Below the pieces are notes generated by a model. It ran no database searches, was not told the origin of the DNA, and saw nothing but the letters and a program-made list of their open reading frames with translations. This document shows positions 34,156-43,923 of a stretch of DNA of 64,000 nucleotides, one piece after another. Numbering within the stretch: the stretch's first letter is position 1; each line of letters opens with the position of its first letter. The position numbers and the translations under genes were made by a program. Origin of the DNA: Streptomyces sp. NBC_01465 (GTDB lineage Bacteria; Actinomycetota; Actinomycetes; Streptomycetales; Streptomycetaceae); NCBI RefSeq assembly GCF_036227325.1, contig NZ_CP109467.1, positions 9,052,001 to 9,116,000 of the forward strand, written 5' to 3'.

Positions 34156-34913
34156 CCCACATGCCCTATCTCTCCCGCATCCGCATCAACCCCCTCCGCG
34201 CCGAAAGCCGCAAACTCCTCGCCAGCCCGCGCGCCATGCACGCCGCAGTCCAGGGAGGCATCCCCGGCCTGCCCGAACACGAGCGCACCCTTTGGCGCCT
34301 GGACGCCGACAACCCCCACCGCCCCCAACTGTTCGTCCTCACCACCGACAAGCCCGACTGGACCCACCTGGTCGAACAAGCAGGCTGGCCCGACGCCCAC
34401 GGCGAGCACTACGCCATACGCGACTACACCCCCCTCCTGCAGCAACTGGCAGAAGGCCGCAGTTTCGCCTTCCGGCTCACCGCCAACCCGGTCCAGAACA
34501 CCAACCGACCCGACAAAACCACCACGAGACAGCAAGAACGCATCGACGCCGGCGAGCGGCGCGGCCTCCGCCTCGGCCACCGCACCGCCGCAGCACAGCT
34601 CAACTGGTTCCTCTCCCGCACCGCACGCTGGGGCTTCGACGTCCCCGCCGCCCCGCACCAGACCGGAACCCACGACACGGACGACGAACCACCCCGCGAC
34701 ATCCGCATCACCACCCGCCAACGCCGCTCCTTCACAAAAGGAGCCGCCAGCACGAAGGAAGCCCACGTGGTGATGAACGCGGTGACATTCGAGGGCAGGC
34801 TGCGTATCACCGACCCGACGCTCCTCACCGACCGCCTCCTGGCAGGCATTGGCCCCTCCAAGGCCTACGGATGCGGTCTCCTCACCCTCGCCCCGCTCTC
34901 CGAAGGGGCCTGA
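34152..34913 (+). CDS. cas6e: Cas6e (CasE), pre-crRNA processing endoribonuclease
   Basis: A 253-residue double-RAMP protein. GTG 34152 overlaps the cas5e stop; ATG 34161 (MPYLSRI) is an equally good start. The N-terminus PYLSRIRINPLR followed by ASPRAMHAAVQGG contains the His expected to be catalytic. The C-terminal glycine-rich loop GIGPSKAYGCGLLTLAPL is intact. Cas6e cuts the repeat hairpin (CCCCGCGCCTGCGGGG stem) and remains bound to the 3' handle in Cascade. It sits 6 bp before cas1. Confidence 0.96.
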   Translation: MTHMPYLSRIRINPLRAESRKLLASPRAMHAAVQGGIPGLPEHERTLWRLDADNPHRPQLFVLTTDKPDWTHLVEQAGWPDAHGEHYAIRDYTPLLQQLAEGRSFAFRLTANPVQNTNRPDKTTTRQQERIDAGERRGLRLGHRTAAAQLNWFLSRTARWGFDVPAAPHQTGTHDTDDEPPRDIRITTRQRRSFTKGAASTKEAHVVMNAVTFEGRLRITDPTLLTDRLLAGIGPSKAYGCGLLTLAPLSEGA

Positions 34914-34919
34914 CCACCC

Positions 34920-35927
34920 ATGGCCGACATCTGGTGGAAGGCAGACCCCCAGGATCTGCACCGCCTTGTCGACCGCGTCTCCAGCGTCTATGTCGAGCGC
35001 AGCCACCTGGACCGCGACGAAAATGCCGTCGTCATCATCAACAAGCGGCAAACCGTCCGTGTCCCCGCAGCCATGGTGGCCGTCATGCTCCTCGGCCCTG
35101 GCACTCGCGTCACCCACGGTGCCGTCCGCCTGCTAGCCGACTCCGGTACCACGGTGTGCTGGGTCGGCGAACAAGGCGTCCGCATGTACGCAGCCGGCCT
35201 CGGCCCCAGCCGGGGAGCCGGCCTTCTCCACCGCCAGGCCTGGCTCGTCACCCGGCCCAAAGAACGCCTCGCCGTCGCCCGCACCATGTACGGCATGCGC
35301 TTCCCCAACGAGGACGTCACCGGGCTCACCATGCAGCAACTCCGCGGCCGAGAAGGCACACGCATTCGCAAGTACTACCGTGCCCAGGCAGATCGCACCG
35401 GCGTCACCTGGAATGGCCGCGTCTACCAAGCCGGCGACGCCCACGCAGCTGGCGACGACGTCAACCGACTCCTCTCTGCCGCCAATGCAGCTCTCTACGG
35501 GATCTGCCACGCCGTCATCATCGGACTCGGCGCCAGCCCCGGACTCGGCTTCGTCCACACCGGCAAAGCCACCTCCTTCGTCATGGATATCGCGGACCTC
35601 TACAAGGCCGAATACACCATTCCGCTCGCCTTCGACCTCGCCGCAAATGGGCTCACGGAAGAACGCGATGCCCGACTCGGCCTCCGCGATCTCATCGCCC
35701 GCGACAAACTCCTCAGCCGCATCGTCGCTGACGTCAAGCACCTGCTCACCCCCGAAGGAATGGACTACGACGACACCGAAGCCAACCTCCTGTGGGACGA
35801 ACACCTCGGCACCGTTCCAGGCGGCACCAACTACGCCAGCCAGCCTGACCTTTCGTCTCACGGAATGACCGACAACCACATCGCGGTAATCGGTCCTGAA
35901 ATCAATGAAACCGATCCCAGGCCATGA
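34920..35927 (+). CDS. cas1: Cas1e integrase
   Basis: A 335-residue protein starting MADIWWKADPQDLHRLVDR. The N-terminal beta domain (VYVERSHLDRDENAVVIIN) is followed by the helical catalytic domain. The metal-binding residues expected for Cas1 are visible: Glu in REGTRIRKYY, His in GFVHTGKATSFVMD and Asp in DIADLYKAEY. With Cas2 it inserts new spacers at the leader-proximal repeat. Its C-terminus is a little longer than in E. coli. The stop overlaps the cas2 ATG by 4 bp. Confidence 0.97.
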   Translation: MADIWWKADPQDLHRLVDRVSSVYVERSHLDRDENAVVIINKRQTVRVPAAMVAVMLLGPGTRVTHGAVRLLADSGTTVCWVGEQGVRMYAAGLGPSRGAGLLHRQAWLVTRPKERLAVARTMYGMRFPNEDVTGLTMQQLRGREGTRIRKYYRAQADRTGVTWNGRVYQAGDAHAAGDDVNRLLSAANAALYGICHAVIIGLGASPGLGFVHTGKATSFVMDIADLYKAEYTIPLAFDLAANGLTEERDARLGLRDLIARDKLLSRIVADVKHLLTPEGMDYDDTEANLLWDEHLGTVPGGTNYASQPDLSSHGMTDNHIAVIGPEINETDPRP

Positions 35928-36232
35928 CCGTCATCATTCTCATCGCCGCCCCGGAAGGTCTCCGTGGACACCTCACCCGCTGGATGGTCGAAGCAAGCGC
36001 CGGCGTCTTCGTAGGCAACCCAAGCCGCCGCGTCCGCGACCGCCTTTGGGAACTCCTGGCCACCCGCATCGGGGACGGCCAAGCCATCCTCATCGAACCC
36101 GCCGCCAACGAACAGGGGTGGGCTGTACGCACGGCAGGCCGAGATCGCTGGCAGCCCGTCGACTTCGACGGGCTGATCCTCTCAGCCCGCCCCAAAAAGC
36201 AACTGAATGAAAATGACCGTCTCGGCCGGTAA
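35924..36232 (+). CDS. cas2: Cas2e adaptation protein; 3' end doubles as array 2 leader
   Basis: A 102-residue ferredoxin-fold protein: MTVIILIAAPEGLRGHLTRW then VEASAGVFVGNPSRRVRDR, typical of Cas2e. It forms the Cas1-Cas2 integration complex. The last codons (KKQLNENDRLGR) lie in the conserved leader motif AAGCAACTGAATGAAA, and the stop is only 18 bp before repeat 1 of array 2. Coding and leader function therefore overlap. Confidence 0.96.
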   Translation: MTVIILIAAPEGLRGHLTRWMVEASAGVFVGNPSRRVRDRLWELLATRIGDGQAILIEPAANEQGWAVRTAGRDRWQPVDFDGLILSARPKKQLNENDRLGR

Positions 36233-36250
36233 GTGCCCAGCTCAGCAAGT
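36192..36250 (+). promoter_or_regulatory. CRISPR leader of array 2, overlapping cas2
   Basis: AAGCAACTGAATGAAA at 36197-36212 ends 38 bases before repeat 1, exactly as in front of array 1. The part from 36192 to 36232 is also cas2 coding sequence. The remaining 18 bp (ending CAGCAAGT) also resemble the end of leader 1 (CAAGAAGT). Probable integration signal. Array transcription may come from the cas operon or from an internal promoter that I cannot define. Confidence 0.8.
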
Positions 36251-39200
36251 GTCGACCCCGCGCCTGCGGGGATCTTCCGGTGACCGACTGACATGGGCGA
36301 ATTCAAGCTGGGTCGACCCCGCGCCTGCGGGGATCTTCCGTACCGGGTGCAGGCAGGCGACATGGTGGTGCTCGTCGACCCCGCGCCTGCGGGGATCTTC
36401 CTCCCGGTCAGGTGCGGTGGCTGCTGCCGAGGCTGTCGACCCCGCGCCTGCGGGGATCTTCCGAGGGGCGCGTAGTCCATGGGCGCCGAGGAGCCGTCGA
36501 CCCCGCGCCTGCGGGGATCTTCCGGAGCCCCTGCTGCCACCCCAGCGCCACCGCATGTCGACCCCGCGCCTGCGGGGATCTTCCGGGGCCCCCGTGAAAG
36601 GGGGCTCCGAACGGGGCGTCGACCCCGCGCCTGCGGGGATCTTCCACTGGGACGCCCTGACGTCGCACAGCTTGCAGATGTCGACCCCGCGCCTGCGGGG
36701 ATCTTCCGTGGAACGGGGCCCGCGGGTCGACGAGGTCGAGGTCGACCCCGCGCCTGCGGGGATCTTCCCTGGCGTACTCACAACCGCGGGTCGCATGGCG
36801 AGTCGACCCCGCGCCTGCGGGGATCTTCCGCCCGAGGACGAGACCGCGGCGGAGTGGACGGAGTCGACCCCGCGCCTGCGGGGATCTTCCCTGGTCCCGC
36901 CATGCATCCCCCGTCGTGGCGGGGTCGACCCCGCGCCTGCGGGGATCTTCCTCATCGGGCGGGACCGCGTTGTGTGCCGTGGTCGTCGACCCCGCGCCTG
37001 CGGGGATCTTCCTCCAGGTCATGAGCGGCCAGCGTCAGCAACTCCGTCGACCCCGCGCCTGCGGGGATCTTCCGCAGCCGCATCTGCTCGACCCGGCGCG
37101 TCCGTAGTCGACCCCGCGCCTGCGGGGATCTTCCGTGGGTCACGGACGGCGGGCTCGACCGGTTCCTGTCGACCCCGCGCCTGCGGGGATCTTCCGACAC
37201 CGGAAACATGATCGCGGGCGTGATCGCGGTCGACCCCGCGCCTGCGGGGATCTTCCGACGCAGGGTCGGTTCGGTGATCCACAGGGGGCGTCGACCCCGC
37301 GCCTGCGGGGATCTTCCACACGACAGCCCCCCGATGGGGACGACGCCTTGAGTCGACCCCGCGCCTGCGGGGATCTTCCACACGACAGCCCCCGATGGGG
37401 ACGACGCCTTGAGTCGACCCCGCGCCTGCGGGGATCTTCCGCACCACAGGGGCCCTGATGGGGGTGGGGGCGAGTCGACCCCGCGCCTGCGGGGATCTTC
37501 CGGCGACCTGGATGTACGGCTGTTCGAGTACTGCGTCGACCCCGCGCCTGCGGGGATCTTCCTGCCGCCACGGTCACGTTCGCCGCGGACGCCCCGTCGA
37601 CCCCGCGCCTGCGGGGATCTTCCGTCCACACGCCCGCCGCGTTCGTCAAGATCACGGTCGACCCCGCGCCTGCGGGGATCTTCCGACACTGGCGTTCGCA
37701 ACGGTGATCGCGCCGATGTCGACCCCGCGCCTGCGGGGATCTTCCGTCGAGGAGGAGGGTGCCCATCGCGGCGCCGAGGTCGACCCCGCGCCTGCGGGGA
37801 TCTTCCCGGGAACTCCGTCGCGAACAACGGCAACGTGGTGTCGACCCCGCGCCTGCGGGGATCTTCCGGACCGGCTCGTAGCCGAGGGGCTGATCACGGT
37901 GTCGACCCCGCGCCTGCGGGGATCTTCCGCTGGTGGCGGACCTAGGTGGTAGGTGTGGTGGGTCGACCCCGCGCCTGCGGGGATCTTCCGAGGTCCAGGC
38001 GCCAGGTGGGCGGGAGCGCGGTGTCGACCCCGCGCCTGCGGGGATCTTCCGAGGCGTGGCATCTGGTGCGCGGCCTTGCGGGGGTCGACCCCGCGCCTGC
38101 GGGGATTTTCCCCGGGCGAGGACCTCCCCCGCGGTGCTCTTGAAGTCGACCCCGCGCCTGCGGGGATCTTCCGCTCCGCGCGGACGCGCAAGCCTCGTCG
38201 ACCCCGCGCCTGCGGGGATCTTCCCTGAGCAGGCCCGTGACGGGGCTGTAGTTGAACGTCGACCCCGCGCCTGCGGGGATCTTCCGATCGAGCAATTACG
38301 CCCCAGCCCCGTGGTGTTGTCGACCCCGCGCCTGCGGGGATCTTCCCTGGCCGCGGTACGGGGTGAGGGTGTGGGCGCCGTCGACCCCGCGCCTGCGGGG
38401 ATCTTCCGAGGACTGGTACCGGCGCGGCGCCATCGCCCTCGTCGACCCCGCGCCTGCGGGGATCTTCCCCGGAGAACGGCGCCCCCGTCGGCGCTCACGC
38501 GGTCGACCCCGCGCCTGCGGGGATCTTCCGGTGGCCGTGCTCATCGCGGCGACCGGGATGCTGTCGACCCCGCGCCTGCGGGGATCTTCCCTGGCTTCAT
38601 CAAGAAGCAGCTTGCGCCGCTGATGTCGACCCCGCGCCTGCGGGGATCTTCCCTGGGACGCTATCGAGGAGAAGTGGGCCGAAGGGTCGACCCCGCGCCT
38701 GCGGGGATCTTCCGGAGTCGATGCGCTCGGGTGAGTTCGCCGGGTTGTCGACCCCGCGCCTGCGGGGATCTTCCCGAGTCGTACGCCGTCGGCCGCCCGT
38801 GGCTGATGTCGACCCCGCGTCTGCGGGGATCTTCCAGGTCCTCGGCCAGCCGATTCCCGAGATCTTCCGTCGACCCCGCGCCTGCGGGGATCTTCCGCCA
38901 GGGAACGTCGACGTAGAGGATCACGCGGCGTCGACCCCGCCCCTGCGGGGATCCTCCGATCACGGCGGCGACATCGGCGGCCTGGGACGCGTCGACCCCG
39001 CGCCTGCGGGGATCTTCCGCACGAACTCCCGTGCCCGACGCTCCGTCTGCTGTCGACCCCGCGCCTGCGGGGATCTTCCCTCGGCGCTGTAGCCGTGGAC
39101 TAGCGACCGTGAGTCGACCCCGCGCCAGCGGGGATCTTCCGTTGTGCCGGCCGCGATGCGCCACCAGGCGAACGTCGACCCCGCGCCTGCGGGGATCTTC

Positions 39201-39813
39201 CGCGACCAAGGTGCGGGTCTGGTCGTACGTCTGCGTCGACCCCGCGCCTGCGGGGATCTTCCACGCAGCCGGCGGGGCCGGACTACCGGGGCGGTATGTC
39301 GACCCCGGGCCTGCGGGGATCTTCCCTGGACCGAGTCCATCGGAGGCCAGTACCTGACGTCGACCCCGCGCCTGCGGGGATCTTCCGTTGTTCCAGGTCA
39401 CCGATGACTTCGGGGGCAGGTCGACCCCGCGCCTGCGGGGATCTTCCGCGGGGGTACTCTCCGGTTAGCGATTGCATTTCGTCGACCCCGCGCCTGCGGG
39501 GATCTTCCCTCGGTTCCGATGAGACCGCGTCGATCGCGGGCGTCGACCCCGCGCCTGCGGGGATCTTCCGGCATGGTCAGTGTCTGCGCTGCCGAGCCTG
39601 TGGTCGACCCCGCGCCTGCGGGGATCTTCCGGGCGTACGGGCCGTGTACCGCGCGGCCAAGAAGTCGACCCCGCGCCTGCGGGGATCTTCCGCGTGCCGC
39701 CACCGGTACTCCGGCGCCTGGCCCGTCGACCCCGCGTCTGCGGGGATCTTCCCTCGTCTCCTGGGCCTACCTGATCGCCACCGACGTCGACCCCGCCCCT
39801 GCGGGGATCTTCC
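36251..39813 (+). CRISPR. Type I-E CRISPR array 2: 59 repeats, 58 spacers
   Basis: The repeat is the same 28 bp as array 1, with a period of 61 bp. Exceptions: spacers of 34 bp before repeats at 36374, 36680, 37352 and 38625; 35 bp before 39298; and only 24 bp before 38197. Two neighbouring spacers (37318-37351 and 37380-37412) are the same except for one C. Repeats are almost perfect on the left; variants occur at 38084, 38930, 39113, 39298, 39725 and 39786, so the old end is on the right. Translations across it are artefacts. The perfect leader-side repeats suggest a recently active array. Confidence 0.98.
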
Positions 39814-40057
39814 GGTTGCGCTGGGGTGTGTGCAGATCAAGGCGCGGCCACGGCCTGACGGCCTTGTGCCCCGGTCGGCCCTCACGATACGACCGCAGTG
39901 AGGCCCGGCGGCAGCATCGGCTTCACGGACGCACCGCCGGGCACCACTCAGGGTGGCATGAAGCACTGACAAGGCACGGGAACGCCTGACGTGCAGCACT
40001 CTGTACGGAATCCGCCACTGTCTTACGCCACCGTCATGCGGTGTCTATTGTGGTGGC
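39814..40057. other. Trailer region after array 2
   Basis: About 240 bp with no supportable gene. A 9-bp stem GCCCGGCGG / CCGCCGGGC (39903-39911 and 39934-39942, 22-base loop) may terminate the pre-crRNA. Just before the antitoxin ATG the sequence TGTCTATTGTGG is AT-rich and could be a -10 region, giving a leaderless or near-leaderless transcript. Confidence 0.45.
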
Positions 40058-40252
40058 ATGACTGTGACGATGACGCTGCGCATCCCTGACGAGGTAGACC
40101 CGTCCATCCGCGCCGGGGCCAAGGCCTCCGGCATGAGCGTCAACGCGTACGTGGTGCTGGCCGCGCGCCGCCAGGCCACTCTCGACGCCGCCCGGCAGCT
40201 GGCAGCCCTGGGGGCTGGTGATGACCTGGCGGGCGAGGGCGACAGTCTGTGA
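40058..40252 (+). CDS. Ribbon-helix-helix-type antitoxin (MazE/CopG-like)
   Basis: A 64-residue protein. TVTMTLRIPDEVDPSIRAGA gives the N-terminal DNA-binding strand, and ASGMSVNAYVVLAARRQ the helix pair, in the pattern of RHH antitoxins. The acidic C-terminus (GAGDDLAGEGDSL) would wrap the toxin. Its stop overlaps the toxin's GTG start (40249), the normal antitoxin-first order. It probably represses its own promoter as a complex with the toxin. Confidence 0.75.
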   Translation: MTVTMTLRIPDEVDPSIRAGAKASGMSVNAYVVLAARRQATLDAARQLAALGAGDDLAGEGDSL

Positions 40253-40545
40253 GGCGCGGCGAGATCTGGACCCTCGCCGACGACCGCAGCGTCCTGATCG
40301 TCTCTCTCGACGGGCTGGAGGAGGCGTTCGGTGCGGTGCTCGCCATCGTCCTGCACCCTTCGGGCCGCTTCCCCGACACCGCCATGTCCGTGGTGGTCTG
40401 CGACCCGCTCCCGTGCACGGCGGTCGCGGTGAACGTTCAGCAGTTCAAGGCCGCACGCTTCGACGGTGCGAAGCTGGCTGGGCCCGTCGACGCCGCGGCC
40501 ATGGCGCGCGTGGACGCCGCGCTGCGGGCCGTGCTCGATCTCTGA
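40249..40545 (+). CDS. MazF/PemK-like toxin, probable endoribonuclease
   Basis: A 98-residue protein beginning MRRGEIWTLADDRSVLIVSL, the typical opening of MazF/PemK toxins (RRGEIW), followed by beta-strands (AVLAIVLHP, AMSVVVCDPLPCTAVAVN) and a C-terminal helix. MazF toxins are sequence-specific mRNA interferases. The usual RGD/Ser-Thr catalytic residues are not obvious, so it may be diverged. It is translationally coupled to the upstream antitoxin and lies directly downstream of CRISPR array 2. Confidence 0.7.
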   Translation: MRRGEIWTLADDRSVLIVSLDGLEEAFGAVLAIVLHPSGRFPDTAMSVVVCDPLPCTAVAVNVQQFKAARFDGAKLAGPVDAAAMARVDAALRAVLDL

Positions 40546-40597
40546 CCGACGTCCCGGCCGTCTCAGCGGGAGGCGGGGCGGTTGCTCAGTGGGCGGG

Positions 40598-40903
40598 TCA
40601 GTAGTCGTCCGGGTTCTCGTGCTGCGCGAGGCGCTGGTCGAGGTCGGTGGCCCAGGCCAGGGCCCAGGAACGCAGGTCACCGATCTGCTCGGCGGTGTGG
40701 CCGTAGGCGGTGAAGTCCTGCTCGTCCCACCACTCCGCTCCCACCAGGCGGTTGCGAAGGTCATCGAGGCTGAACTCGAAGCGGGCGTGACGGCGTCCGA
40801 GTGTTTCGAGATCGGCGGTGGTGCGGTGGCGGGAGGCGGCGTGCGCGTCGAGGCTCGGCGAGATCGAAGGCTTGCAGGTCAGCCTTTCCGGAGCCGAGGA
40901 CAA
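40598..40903 (-). CDS. Hypothetical protein, ~100 aa
   Basis: The C-terminal part looks coding: FEFSLDDLRNRLVGAEWWDE, DFTAYGHTAEQIGDLRSW, ALAWATDLDQRLAQHENPDD. The first ~25 residues are of poorer quality and the true start could be internal. It is acidic and helical, and no family was recognised. Transcribed toward the toxin gene. The ~280 bp upstream (40904-41186) contain no gene I can support. Confidence 0.45.
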   Translation of the reverse strand: MSSAPERLTCKPSISPSLDAHAASRHRTTADLETLGRRHARFEFSLDDLRNRLVGAEWWDEQDFTAYGHTAEQIGDLRSWALAWATDLDQRLAQHENPDDY

Positions 40904-41186
40904 GCTGGCTCAACTTGATGCGGTCGTTGTCCGCAAGCAGCAGGCTGTTCCCCTGGATATGCCGACCTTCCCTGACCTCGCCACCCACACTTCATCCGGT
41001 TCCATCGGCCAGTCGTAGCAGCGGTATGGACACGAATGCTGCGCTTGATCCTTCTCTCTGAGCAACGATTCCTCACCTTGGTCTTCAAGATGCCTTCCCG
41101 CTGATGCTCGGGCAACGGACGGCCTGACCTCAGTGCCCGCCGCTGGGCGCGGTGGCTGCGTCGGCTTCAACACGGGTACGGATTCT

Positions 41187-42389
41187 TCAGGGTCGGTGCT
41201 GGTGAGCGGCGGACCCGGCTGCCAACCGATGGGTCAGGAGACCGGTCATGGCCTGCACGCCGTGGCCGATTGCGCGCTCGTCGGCCGCGAACTCAGGTGA
41301 GTGCGGTGCGCCGTTGAGCCCCGAAGCGGTGTTTGCGACGCCGAGGTAGAGCTGCGCGCCTGGAGCTTCATTGAGGAACAGCGCGAAGTCCTCGCAGTTG
41401 AAGGGCCACGATGCCCGGGCCCACAGGACGGACTCCGGCCCTAGCGTCGTACTGAGGTACCTGCCGGCCGCCGTGCTGAGCTCTGCCGAGTTCACCAGCG
41501 CGGGGAACGCGGTTTCCTGGAACTCGGCTTGTCCGCTGGCGGCCGTCGCGAGCTGTTCGACCTGTGCGCGCACTTCCGGCTGCCGCTCCTGCGGCCAGAC
41601 GCGCAGCAGGATGTTGGCGACGGACTGCCCGCCAGACCCCTGTTCGGTCCATGTGCCGATACACACGGATTCCTGGCGTGACGCGGCCACGTCGGGGTTC
41701 AGCAGGGCATTGAAGCCTGCCTGGTACTCGGCGAGGTTCTGTGGGAAGCCGACTGTGCCGAGATCGGCGATCTCGGCCGCGACGGCGGTCGCTGCGTCCT
41801 CGCCACCGGGAACACTGATCCGGATATGGTCGAGCCCGGGCAGCCCATGGCCCGGGGACACCGCGATGGTTCCGGTGGGGAAGGGGCTGCAGTGCAGTGC
41901 ATAGAACTCACGCGGCGCGAGCCGCTGCACCAGTCCCGTGTCCAGCATCGCGCGGGCACCCTGCAGGGGCTCCTCGGCCGGTTGGAACACGAACACCAGC
42001 CGCCCACGTACCTGTTCGGAGCTGCGGGCCAGCGTCCTGGCCACGCCGATACCGATTGCGGTGTGCAGGTCATGCCCGCACAGGTGCGCGACACCAGGGA
42101 CGCGCGAGGCAAACCCCTCGTCGAACACCCGACCCGAGCGCGGGAAGGGCAGGACGTTCCTCGTCGCGTCCACGGCGTCCATGTCCGCCCGGTACGCCAC
42201 CGTCGGCCCATCCGCAGAACCATCGAGCACCCCGACGACCCCGTGTCCACCGATGCCGGTAGTCACCTCCAGCCCCGCCGCACGCAACTGCTCCGCGACC
42301 AGCCCGGCCGTCTCCCGCTCCTCGCCCGCGAGTTCGGGTCGGCGATGGAACTCCCGGCGCAGCTCGATCAGTTCCTCGTCCAATGTCAT
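41187..42389 (-). CDS. M20-family metallopeptidase / amidohydrolase
   Basis: About 400 residues from ATG 42389 (MTLDEELIELRREFHRRPEL); upstream extension to 42458 is unlikely. The M20D pattern is clear: YRADMDAVDA (metal Asp), LCGHDLHTAIGIGVART (His/Asp), FQPAEEPLQGARAML (Glu-Glu), ALHCSPFPTG (His) and a late C-terminal metal ligand region (APHSPEFAADERA). These are cytoplasmic, di-metal amidohydrolases that cleave N-acyl amino acids or peptides. All metal ligands appear to be present. Substrate not predictable. Neighbours do not suggest a pathway. Confidence 0.88.
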   Translation of the reverse strand: MTLDEELIELRREFHRRPELAGEERETAGLVAEQLRAAGLEVTTGIGGHGVVGVLDGSADGPTVAYRADMDAVDATRNVLPFPRSGRVFDEGFASRVPGVAHLCGHDLHTAIGIGVARTLARSSEQVRGRLVFVFQPAEEPLQGARAMLDTGLVQRLAPREFYALHCSPFPTGTIAVSPGHGLPGLDHIRISVPGGEDAATAVAAEIADLGTVGFPQNLAEYQAGFNALLNPDVAASRQESVCIGTWTEQGSGGQSVANILLRVWPQERQPEVRAQVEQLATAASGQAEFQETAFPALVNSAELSTAAGRYLSTTLGPESVLWARASWPFNCEDFALFLNEAPGAQLYLGVANTASGLNGAPHSPEFAADERAIGHGVQAMTGLLTHRLAAGSAAHQHRP

Positions 42390-42696
42390 GGAGCCAAGGT
42401 CGCGAAGCTGTGGGCCGGCTGGCAACCGAATTGTTCGAGTGCGGCCGTGGGAGGACACCCGTGGACGGCGAAAGGATTGGGACGGGGGCTCGCTGGACGT
42501 TGATGATGCCGTTCACCGAAGCCAGCGCGTCGCCAGCGTAGGTTCCGAGCTTCTCGTGAGCACTGAGTCCAGCGAGAATGCGGACAACGCGCAAAGTGTG
42601 CACGCCAAGGGTCGACTCTCCGTGCGCAATCGGCGCTCTACCGGATGGAGTGCATGTCCCGGCCAGTGGCAGAGTCCTGTCGGCCGCCGCGCCTGC

Positions 42697-43824
42697 CTAC
42701 TTGTCGCGGTGTAGCGCGGCCAGCGCCGGTCCAGTGGTGTACTGCCTGCGCCGATCGGCGAAATTGCGGTCGGTCACATCAGTGCTGTCGATGTACTGGT
42801 CGATCGCGCCGACGGGAGGCAGCGCCCGGACCTGGCGGTCGTTGATCGTGGCCATCAGGGCGTCGGTGAAGCGATAGCCGTCGATGACCAGGAACGGCCG
42901 GGTGTGGAAGTGGCGAGCTTTCGCATCCAGCGGCTCGGTCAGGCCGAGGTCGTTGTGCATGTCTGCGGCGATCTCGTAGGCCGGGGCCAGGTGCCGCTCG
43001 CGTTCCTCCCAGCTTCGCGCCGCCAGCGCCTCGCAGAGGAGTGGTGTGAGCGTCGTGGCGCACGAGAGTTCTCCGAACGCGGTGCCAAGCCATTTACTGT
43101 AGGGCGGATAGACCCGGTTCATCAGCAGACACAGCTTCATCAGGTCGCGCACCTGTCGGGCGGCCACTACTGCGGAGCCGAGGTCGTCACCGACTTCTCC
43201 GCAGCGTCCGACGAAGGGTTCCTCCTGGGACAGACGCATCCACTGGCAGGCCAGGATGTAGCGCCAGATGTCTTCCGGATACCAGGTCAGTTCCTTGCGG
43301 TAGGCATCCAGCAGGCTGATCCCGTCGTGGAATACGGTGCCTCCGGTCAGTTCGCGGAGCACCTGCGTCGGGGTCGTCAACCAGCCGGACACCGACAGGC
43401 CAGCGGCTGGGTGCTCGCCGAGGTGCTCGGTGAAGAAGCCCTGGAGGTCATTGACGTGAACCCAGTGCCGGGCCGGGGCGTTGTCAGGAAAGGGGAATCG
43501 GACCGGGTAGCCGCGAAACGACTGCGGCAACTCGCGGGCCAGCAGGGCATCCAGTTCGTCCGCGTGGGCGCGGAAGTCACGACTGCTGAGGAATACCTGC
43601 AGCCTGGGACCCCAGGCGTGGTCGGTTGAGCGTACGGTGTCGAAACCCTGCACTTCAGAGCCCCAGCCGATCAGAGCTGCCGAATACGAGACCTTGCCCA
43701 ACGCCGTGTTGAGGATGGGGGCGACGACCTCTGTGTGAAACAGCCGCGCCAGTTCAAGACCGGGCAGGAAGACACGTGTTATGGCCGCCACCCTGACAGA
43801 ACGGTGCGACCAGTAGCCAGCCAA
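42697..43824 (-). CDS. DUF4037 protein (nucleotidyltransferase-like)
   Basis: Up to 375 residues; a GTG at 43791 is an alternative start. FLPGLELARLFHTEVVAPIL, SYSAALIGWGSEVQGFDTVR and STDHAWGPRLQVFL form the conserved N-terminal block: GxGSExxGxDxxxxxD resembles the minimal nucleotidyltransferase GS...D.D motif, with Trp in one position. The C-terminus is helical (IWRYILACQWMRLSQEEPFV). Conserved in actinobacteria; a nucleotide-transfer role is inferred from the fold-like motif only. Confidence 0.75.
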   Translation of the reverse strand: MAGYWSHRSVRVAAITRVFLPGLELARLFHTEVVAPILNTALGKVSYSAALIGWGSEVQGFDTVRSTDHAWGPRLQVFLSSRDFRAHADELDALLARELPQSFRGYPVRFPFPDNAPARHWVHVNDLQGFFTEHLGEHPAAGLSVSGWLTTPTQVLRELTGGTVFHDGISLLDAYRKELTWYPEDIWRYILACQWMRLSQEEPFVGRCGEVGDDLGSAVVAARQVRDLMKLCLLMNRVYPPYSKWLGTAFGELSCATTLTPLLCEALAARSWEERERHLAPAYEIAADMHNDLGLTEPLDAKARHFHTRPFLVIDGYRFTDALMATINDRQVRALPPVGAIDQYIDSTDVTDRNFADRRRQYTTGPALAALHRDK

Positions 43825-43923
43825 TATCGTGCAACGTTGGCTTCCTCATCGGTCACACAGAGCGGCTATCGAGAATGTTCAGCAGCGAGCCTTTGCCAAC
43901 CTCACGTTGAGGTCGCGCGAGGA

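Noticed and set aside
36207..39901. Long open frames on both strands across CRISPR array 2
   Set aside because: Same artefact: periodic translation of repeats, no start sites or family match.
40818..41018. Plus-strand frame with SLSGAEDKLAQL resembling a HipA-type kinase start
   Set aside because: Only one short string fits, no kinase motifs follow, and it overlaps the better minus-strand frame.
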